From Chloroflexota bacterium (GTDB lineage Bacteria > Chloroflexota > Anaerolineae > Anaerolineales > Anaerolineaceae), in contig JAKQJC010000033.1 of the NCBI GenBank assembly GCA_029561345.1, forward strand, positions 1 to 64,000: DNA of 64,000 nt, given 5' to 3'. The position numbers and the translations under genes are program-made. Below the pieces are notes generated by a model that saw only the letters and a program-made list of their open reading frames with translations, was not told the origin of the DNA and ran no database searches. Shown here piece after piece: positions 59,082-64,000 of this stretch. Numbering within the stretch: the first letter of the stretch is position 1; each line of letters begins with the position of its first letter.

Positions 59082-61184
59082 TCACTCAGACGATGCACAG
59101 CGGAAACCGGTGAGGTAATTTCCATTGCCTGCATAGCTGGTACCCCTGGCGCTGGAGCGAATATTGATCGTACCATCCAGCCAGCTCCCGCCCCGGATGA
59201 CCTTCAAATCGCCGCTGTCCGGTCCGCCCGGGTTTCTGGAGGGGGATGAAGCATAATAATCTGCATTGAACCAATCCTCGACCCATTCCCAGACATTTCC
59301 TGCCATGTTAACTGCATGATATGGACTTGAGCCGTCCATTCCGCTGATCGCCGGCCGGGTGTCATCCATGCATCCGCCGTAATTGGCCTGACTGCACGTG
59401 CCTTCTGTATTTCCCCAGGGATACTTTCGTTCGTCCGTCCCGCGGGCAGCTTTTTCCCACTGTGCCTCGGTGGGCAAATGCCGGCCAGCCCAGGCACAAT
59501 ATGTGCTGGCATTATCCCATGACACATAAATCACCGGGTAAGCCGCATAATCTTCGTTACCATAATAAAAATCGCGATTGACAGAACGGTTCGAATATGG
59601 CTCGGTACAGACACCAGCAGCAACACATAATGCATACTGCGCATTGGTCACTTCGTACTGATCAATCCAAAATCCATCCAGACTTACTGTATGTACAGGC
59701 TTTTCCGCGGGATCGCCATTCTCTGAACCCATATCAAAATTCCCGGGTGGAACAAAGACCTGCTGCATGCCGTCAATTTCTGCATACCGCTGTACTAGAG
59801 GGCCTGGCGTGGAGGTCGGTCTGATTGTGGCGGTTGGTTCGGGTACGGCGACATTCTCTACCACAATTTTGGTTTGTTCGACCACCTGAACCCTGGTCTT
59901 TTCCACCACCACGGTCAACACCACCGTTGGAGGGCTGAAAAGCTGAGCCAGGGGACCTGATCCGGCAAGCCCCATCAGAAAAAGAATCACACATAAAAAG
60001 CAGGAACCACCCGCCAGCCACAGCCACAGAGTCCGTCCAGGCAACCCTGCTCCAGATGTCTCCTGGATGGGTTCTTCCGGGTTCCATTCCATCGATGTCC
60101 GCTCTGAAGCAGACTTCACCGGTTCCGAAATCCTTTTCACCGTCCAGCCCGGCTGCACCTTCGGCTCGACAGCAGGCGCAGGCAGGGTAGGCGGTTCAGG
60201 GGCTGTCATTTCTTCCACTGCCGGAAGGGTGGGCCGCATGGAAAGGGGAGGTATACTTTCAACCACCTCTGTCTGAAAGAGATCTGCCTCGGGCGGCTGC
60301 GGTTTTCTGGCTACCGGCGCTCCTGAAGGCATGACCACCGGGGTCAGGTTTTCATCTAGCAGCAGAAGCCTATCCATGGCTTTGATCATCTCGCCCATGC
60401 TGGCATATCGGTCTTCCACCTCGCGAGCCAGGGCTTTGAACAGTACTTTTTCAACCTCGTCCGGCAGGCCCGGAACATAAGAGGAAGGCCGCGGGAGAGG
60501 ATCCTTCATCACTTTGACCAGAATGGCGATGGGGGTATCAGCCTGGAAAGGCACATGCCCGGTGATCAATTCATACAGGACCACGCCAAACGCATAAATA
60601 TCCACCGAGAGCCCAAATTGACCGTTCCATTGTTCCGGCGCCATGTATTCCGGCGTGCCAATCCCCACCCCTGTTCCGGTCAGTGTGGTTCCTTCACTTT
60701 CCAGAATGCGCGCAATGCCAAAATCTGAAAGCATGGGTTCGCCCTGCCGGGAAATAAGAATGTTAGCCGGTTTCACATCCCGGTGCACCACCCCTTGCTG
60801 GTGGGCATAATCCAGCGCCCGGGCAATTGGCAGCAACAGGCGCACCGCATCCTTATAATTCATTGGATGCTGGGTGTATTGTTTCAGAGTGCCTCCTGGC
60901 AGGTAGTTCATCACCAGGTAAGGCGCGCCTTCATGCTCCCCGTAGTCGAAGATGCGGATGATGTGCGTGTGTTCGAGGCGCGCCAACGCTTTGCCCTCAC
61001 GCTCAAACCGCGCCAGCATGCGTTCCAGTTCATCCGGAGGAATGCGTTCGGTGCGGATGAATTTGATGGCCACATCCCGTTCCAGCCGCAGATCAAATGC
61101 CTTATACACTACTGCCATGCCCCCCATGCCAAGCTGTTCAACGATATGATACCTGCCTACTGTCTGCCCGGTCAGATCAGCCAT
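59082..61184 (-). CDS. Transmembrane Ser/Thr protein kinase with C-terminal FGE/SUMF1 domain
   Basis: This 700-residue protein has an N-terminal PknB-type kinase (about 10-270): GMGGMAVVYKAFDLR, VAIKFIR (ATP Lys), VVHRDVKPANILI (catalytic Asp), SDFGIARIL and GTPEYMAPEQW. A proline-rich linker, one membrane helix (about 388-410, LWLWLAGGSCFLCVILFLMG) and a formylglycine-generating-enzyme-like domain (about 470-700: FDMGSENGDPAEKPVHTVSL, GFWIDQYEVTNAQYAL, HLPTEAQWEKAARG, GNVWEWVEDWF) follow. The FGE-like part would lie outside the cytoplasm. The two Cys needed for sulfatase-type oxidation are not clearly present, so it may be a ligand-sensing domain. It has no adjacent phosphatase gene. Confidence 0.9.
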   Translation of the reverse strand: MADLTGQTVGRYHIVEQLGMGGMAVVYKAFDLRLERDVAIKFIRTERIPPDELERMLARFEREGKALARLEHTHIIRIFDYGEHEGAPYLVMNYLPGGTLKQYTQHPMNYKDAVRLLLPIARALDYAHQQGVVHRDVKPANILISRQGEPMLSDFGIARILESEGTTLTGTGVGIGTPEYMAPEQWNGQFGLSVDIYAFGVVLYELITGHVPFQADTPIAILVKVMKDPLPRPSSYVPGLPDEVEKVLFKALAREVEDRYASMGEMIKAMDRLLLLDENLTPVVMPSGAPVARKPQPPEADLFQTEVVESIPPLSMRPTLPAVEEMTAPEPPTLPAPAVEPKVQPGWTVKRISEPVKSASERTSMEWNPEEPIQETSGAGLPGRTLWLWLAGGSCFLCVILFLMGLAGSGPLAQLFSPPTVVLTVVVEKTRVQVVEQTKIVVENVAVPEPTATIRPTSTPGPLVQRYAEIDGMQQVFVPPGNFDMGSENGDPAEKPVHTVSLDGFWIDQYEVTNAQYALCVAAGVCTEPYSNRSVNRDFYYGNEDYAAYPVIYVSWDNASTYCAWAGRHLPTEAQWEKAARGTDERKYPWGNTEGTCSQANYGGCMDDTRPAISGMDGSSPYHAVNMAGNVWEWVEDWFNADYYASSPSRNPGGPDSGDLKVIRGGSWLDGTINIRSSARGTSYAGNGNYLTGFRCASSE

Positions 61185-61263
61185 AAAACCTCCAAATCAG
61201 CATGCCCTTGAATTAATTATAGTACAGTTCAGATCATTTTCTTATCCGCAAGTGGCGAAAAGA

Positions 61264-61322
61264 TTGACATGGGACGTTAATTGGGATAAAATAATGAATG
61301 AATATAATTATATTCATTTATT
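61264..61322 (+). promoter_or_regulatory. Promoter and long palindromic operator of the TetR-ApbE operon
   Basis: TTGACA (61264-61269) and TAAAAT (61287-61292) are 17 bases apart. Starting directly after the -10 box, 61293-61322 is a 30-base palindrome with only one mismatching pair, centred on ATAA|TTAT and containing ATGAATATAATTATATTCAT. Such a symmetric site over the transcription start fits strong autorepression by the TetR protein encoded at 61341. Confidence 0.88.
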
Positions 61323-61340
61323 GCAAGAAAGGATAACATT

Positions 61341-61919
61341 ATGGATAAACGCACAAAAATCCTGAACAGCGCCCGATCATTATTCAGTGAGAATGGATAT
61401 AAGGACACAAGTGTATCGGATATCACCAAAAAGGCTGGTGTGGCTGCCGGAACCTTCTATCTCTATTTTCCTTCCAAAGATCAAATCTTCATGGAGATTT
61501 TCCTGGAAGAGAATGTAAAACTTAAAAAAGAGCTTCTTGCTGCCGTCAATTTGGATCAGGATCCGCTCAGCGTCATTCGCCAGGTGACCCTGCTTAATAT
61601 GCAGGGCATGATGACCAATCCCATCCTGAAGCAATGGTACAACCGCGATGTGTTCTTGAAAATTGAGGAAAGTTATCGCGCCGAAAATGGCCTTGAGCGG
61701 GTTGATTTTGTCTACGACTTTTTTCTCGAAATCGTGGAAAAGTGGCAGGCGGAGGGCAAAATGCGCCAGGATATTTCCAGCCGGATGATAATGGCCATGT
61801 TCGTTTCCATCATCACCATGGATGCGCACAAAGATGAAATTGGTCTCGAATTTTTCCCTGAAATTCTCGATCATATGACCGCCTTTTTGGTCAACGGCCT
61901 GACCGGAAAAAAACCTTGA
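61341..61919 (+). CDS. TetR family repressor of the flavinylation operon
   Basis: This 192-residue regulator has its helix-turn-helix at about 6-50 (ILNSARSLFSENGYKDTSVS, then DITKKAGVAAGTFYLYFPSK). Its ligand domain (VTLLNMQGMMTNPILKQWYN, then RDVFLKIEES) resembles TetR proteins that control efflux or redox genes. The stop (TGA 61917-61919) overlaps the TTG start of the ApbE gene, so it is the first gene of the operon. The palindrome before it is probably its own operator. Confidence 0.9.
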   Translation: MDKRTKILNSARSLFSENGYKDTSVSDITKKAGVAAGTFYLYFPSKDQIFMEIFLEENVKLKKELLAAVNLDQDPLSVIRQVTLLNMQGMMTNPILKQWYNRDVFLKIEESYRAENGLERVDFVYDFFLEIVEKWQAEGKMRQDISSRMIMAMFVSIITMDAHKDEIGLEFFPEILDHMTAFLVNGLTGKKP

Positions 61920-62875
61920 TCACTGATTCGGTCTCCCTCACCCATGCGGCCATGGGAACTTTGATGGCTCACCGCGCCTATGGTGTTTCAGCTGAAACCT
62001 GTCTGGCGGATATTCAGGCAGCTGCGTTCCGTCTGGAAGCACAGTTCAGCCGGTTCAATCCCCAAAGTGATATCAGCCGCATTAATCAGAACGCCGGCCG
62101 GGAACCTGTCATCATCTCCAGAACCACCTTTGAGGGATTATCCCATGCCCTGTCCTTCTCAAAGCGGCACCAGGCTTATTTGGATATCACCATCGGCCCA
62201 CTGGTTGATCTGTGGCGAAAGAGCAGGGAAACGGGAGAGCCTCCTGAAGCAGCTCATTTACGCCAGGCCCTTTCACGGGTGAATGCGGCATCTCTGGTTC
62301 TTACACCCGGCCAGAATACGGCCTGGTTGCCCTTTCCAGGTCAATCCATCGACCTGGGTGGAATCGGTAAAGGCCTGGCCGGAGATCATTTCCTTGAACT
62401 GTACCAAAAACATGGCATCCGTTCGGCTTATTCCAACCTCGGCGGTCATGTGGTTGCCCTTGGCTGCAGACCAGATGGGTCACCCTGGAAAATTGGCGTT
62501 CAGCATCCCCGGCAGCCCGACTGCCTGATCGGGCTGGTTTCAGTGGAAGGCAAATCTGTGGTTACTTCAGGAGATTACCAGCGCTTTTTTACCGGCCGCC
62601 GCGGCGAACATTTCCACCATATTCTGGATCCGGGCACAGGTTATCCGGCTCAATCGGGCCTTGCCAGTGTAACCGTGGTCGCAGAGTCATCAACCGCTGC
62701 TGATGCCCTCTCCACCATCCTCTTCGTCGCAGGCCTTCAAACCGGGCTGGATATCTTGAACCTCCATCCGGGTTGCGAGGGCATCTTTGTTGATCAGGCA
62801 ATAGCAGTGTGGATCACACCCGGCTTGAAGGATACCTTCATACCTGCTGATGGCGTCATGTGGACAATTCTATAA
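61916..62875 (+). CDS. apbE: ApbE-family FAD:protein FMN transferase
   Basis: This 319-residue enzyme moves FMN from FAD onto a Thr/Ser of a target protein. MGTLMAHRAYGVSAETC (about 13), DISRINQNAG (about 60), LDITIGPLVDLWRKSRETGE (about 84) and SIDLGGIGKGLAGDHF (about 142) follow the ApbE pattern; SNLGGHVVALGCRPDGSPWK, TSGDYQRFFTGRRGEHFHHI (His) and DPGTGYPAQSGLASVTVVAE are the catalytic magnesium-site region. No signal peptide is seen at the chosen TTG start, so it may be cytoplasmic, or an upstream signal is absent. It overlaps the TetR stop. The FMN-binding protein directly downstream is the likely target. Confidence 0.87.
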   Translation: MITDSVSLTHAAMGTLMAHRAYGVSAETCLADIQAAAFRLEAQFSRFNPQSDISRINQNAGREPVIISRTTFEGLSHALSFSKRHQAYLDITIGPLVDLWRKSRETGEPPEAAHLRQALSRVNAASLVLTPGQNTAWLPFPGQSIDLGGIGKGLAGDHFLELYQKHGIRSAYSNLGGHVVALGCRPDGSPWKIGVQHPRQPDCLIGLVSVEGKSVVTSGDYQRFFTGRRGEHFHHILDPGTGYPAQSGLASVTVVAESSTAADALSTILFVAGLQTGLDILNLHPGCEGIFVDQAIAVWITPGLKDTFIPADGVMWTIL

Positions 62876-62901
62876 AATCAAATTCAAAAAAGGAGCAAAA
62901 A

Positions 62902-63312
62902 ATGATTGGCTGGATCATCACATTTCTCACCCTTCTGGTAATCGGAATTGCTGGCACTGTGGGCTGGAAAAACCTGTCAAAAGAACATGAAGAAGCCCGT
63001 AACCTGGCATTGAATTCTGTAGATTTCACCAGGCTAAAGGACGGGACATTCACCGGTATTTATGGCGGCGGCATGTACGGCTGGCGGGCAAATCAATGTC
63101 AGGTGACGGTAACATCAGGCAGAGTCAAGCGCATTGATTTAATCCAGGGCAAAGAAGCCACCGGAAAGACAGCCACCCAACCGGATATGTTGTATGAACG
63201 GGTTATCCATGCCCAATCCCTGCAGGTGGATACCATCAGCGGCGCCACGCTCACCTCAAAAGCTTACCTGCAAGCGGTGGAAAATGCACTTCTTCGGGCT
63301 CAGACCGAATAA
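62902..63312 (+). CDS. Membrane-anchored FMN-binding domain protein (RnfG/NqrC-like)
   Basis: This 136-residue protein starts at ATG 62902 after AAAGGAG; the in-frame ATG at 62860 overlaps ApbE and lacks a ribosome binding site. One N-terminal membrane helix (WIITFLTLLVIGIAGTVGW) anchors an extracytoplasmic FMN-binding domain. The flavinylation motif is VDTISGATLTSKAYLQAV (about 110-127; SGAT, with Thr as attachment site). GTYGGGMYGWRANQ-type residues (IYGGGMYGW, about 53) lie in the pocket. It is short and without further redox partners, so it may pass electrons to or from an extracellular substrate. ApbE upstream is the presumed modifying enzyme. Confidence 0.85.
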   Translation: MIGWIITFLTLLVIGIAGTVGWKNLSKEHEEARNLALNSVDFTRLKDGTFTGIYGGGMYGWRANQCQVTVTSGRVKRIDLIQGKEATGKTATQPDMLYERVIHAQSLQVDTISGATLTSKAYLQAVENALLRAQTE

Positions 63313-63333
63313 TTGCCAGGAAAGCCCCATCCC

Positions 63334-64000
63334 ATGCAATATAAAAACTGGATCATCCTCCTTTTTTCCCTGACTCTCGCTTTCGCGCTGTTCTCACCCG
63401 GCGCTGCCGGCGGAATCCCGTCTACAAATAACAATTATACAGAAACCGGCACCTATATTCAGGAACAGCTGCAAACCCTCAACATCCCCGGTGCGTACCT
63501 GGTCATTGTGGAAGGTGATAGAATTGCCTACACGCAGGAATTTGGGGGGGCCAGCCCTGACGGCAGCCCGCCCACGCCTCAGACGCCTTTCTTTATTGGC
63601 TCACTCACCAAATCCTTCACCGCACTTGCCATCATGCAGCTCGTTGAAGCCGGCAAAGTGAACCTGGATGCCCCTATTCAGGAGTATCTGCCCTGGTTCG
63701 CCCTGGCTGATCCACAGGCGGCAGCTCAAATAACGGTGCGCCACCTCCTCACTCAGACCAGCGGCCTCTCCACCATCCCAGGAATGACCGGTTTGAGTGA
63801 TTTTGACAGCTCTCCTCAGGCCATGGAACGCCAGGCCCGCGCCCTGGCCGGGTTATTGCCTGCCAATCCCCCGGGTGAGTTTTTTGAATACAGCAACACC
63901 AACTTCAACCTGCTCGGCCTCATCATTGAGGCGGCCAGCGGTGAAAAATATGCAGATTATCTACAGACACACATTTTCACCCCTCTCGATATGCGCCGCA
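63334..64000 (+). CDS. Secreted serine hydrolase of the beta-lactamase/PBP4* family, cut by the window edge
   Basis: The frame from ATG 63334 is open to the end of the window (222 residues). A signal peptide (WIILLFSLTLAFALFSPGAA) precedes the start of a class C beta-lactamase-like domain: NIPGAYLVIVEGDRIAYTQE, FFIGSLTKSFTALAIMQLVE with the SxxK nucleophile SLTK (about 91), VRHLLTQTSGLSTI and FEYSNTNFNLLGLIIE with YSN (about 188). The third motif lies beyond the edge. It begins 21 bases after the FMN-binding gene and may belong to the same TetR-regulated operon. The family includes esterases and D-aminopeptidases as well as penicillin-binding enzymes. A decayed relative is at 15420-16458. Confidence 0.85.
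   Translation, partial: MQYKNWIILLFSLTLAFALFSPGAAGGIPSTNNNYTETGTYIQEQLQTLNIPGAYLVIVEGDRIAYTQEFGGASPDGSPPTPQTPFFIGSLTKSFTALAIMQLVEAGKVNLDAPIQEYLPWFALADPQAAAQITVRHLLTQTSGLSTIPGMTGLSDFDSSPQAMERQARALAGLLPANPPGEFFEYSNTNFNLLGLIIEAASGEKYADYLQTHIFTPLDMRR

Overview
This is a bacterial chromosomal window of moderate GC content, densely coding on both strands. I infer a member of the Chloroflexota, probably class Anaerolineae: a heterotrophic, probably anaerobic sugar fermenter. The inference rests on the gene repertoire and protein style: a solute-binding lipoprotein with a long Ala/Pro/Thr/Lys/Glu-rich linker after its lipid Cys, many plant-glycan enzymes, a DUF5692 protein, a carbohydrate-binding beta-helix lipoprotein, a kinase-FGE fusion, and several start codons only about 6 nt below a -10 box. 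No rRNA, tRNA or CRISPR array was seen.

Layout. 1-510: the end of a transposase that appears to have cut a cstA-like gene. 1120-2539: three small heat-shock proteins. 2678-11621: an Uup-like ABC-F ATPase, a GH127 arabinofuranosidase, a DnaE2-type polymerase and a second ABC-F protein. The second ABC-F protein sits behind a long leader with a good promoter, two overlapping short ORFs, mutually exclusive hairpins and a terminator. 11954-17444: PepV-like dipeptidase, an MFS transporter coupled to a ChrB C-terminal-domain protein, a broken serine hydrolase and a HhH-GPD glycosylase. 17548-22001: a TetR, rifampicin-phosphotransferase-like enzyme and MFS module. 22007-23169: a methyltransferase and an RdgB/HAM1-like protein. 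23277-29876: a LacI-controlled mannoside operon (GH130, sugar ABC transporter, GH5). 29939-31780: a carbohydrate-binding lipoprotein. 32135-36783: a second module of the same three families (TetR, MFS, Rph-like) on the other strand, in a different order and with its own operators.

36848-40228: a zinc peptidase and flavodoxin pair, and a DUF5692 membrane protein divergent from a TetR. 40367-42882: an operon with a long leader encoding a GNAT-like protein, a thiolase without its nucleophilic Cys, and a DUF35 partner. 42960-46105: sucrose or fructan uptake and GH32. 46146-51085: a short UvrA, an APH-like kinase, a P-loop protein and an NTF2-fold protein. 51175-53988: a secreted Cys-motif repeat protein, a DUF4157 remnant and a ThiF-like E1. 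54135-59015: two secreted esterases divergent from a two-component system. 59082-61184: a membrane Ser/Thr kinase with an FGE domain. 61264-64000: a TetR-controlled ApbE and FMN-binding pair (extracytoplasmic flavin redox) followed by a serine hydrolase that runs off the edge.

Taken together, the window combines plant-carbohydrate use (arabinoside, mannoside, sucrose, possibly galloyl or feruloyl esters) with several putative drug or stress response units under local TetR repressors or transcription attenuation. The strongest candidates for undescribed biology are the ABC-F attenuator at 11642-11916, the paired TetR/MFS/Rph-like modules and the Cys-less thiolase operon. All functional statements come from reading motifs by eye; no database search was run.
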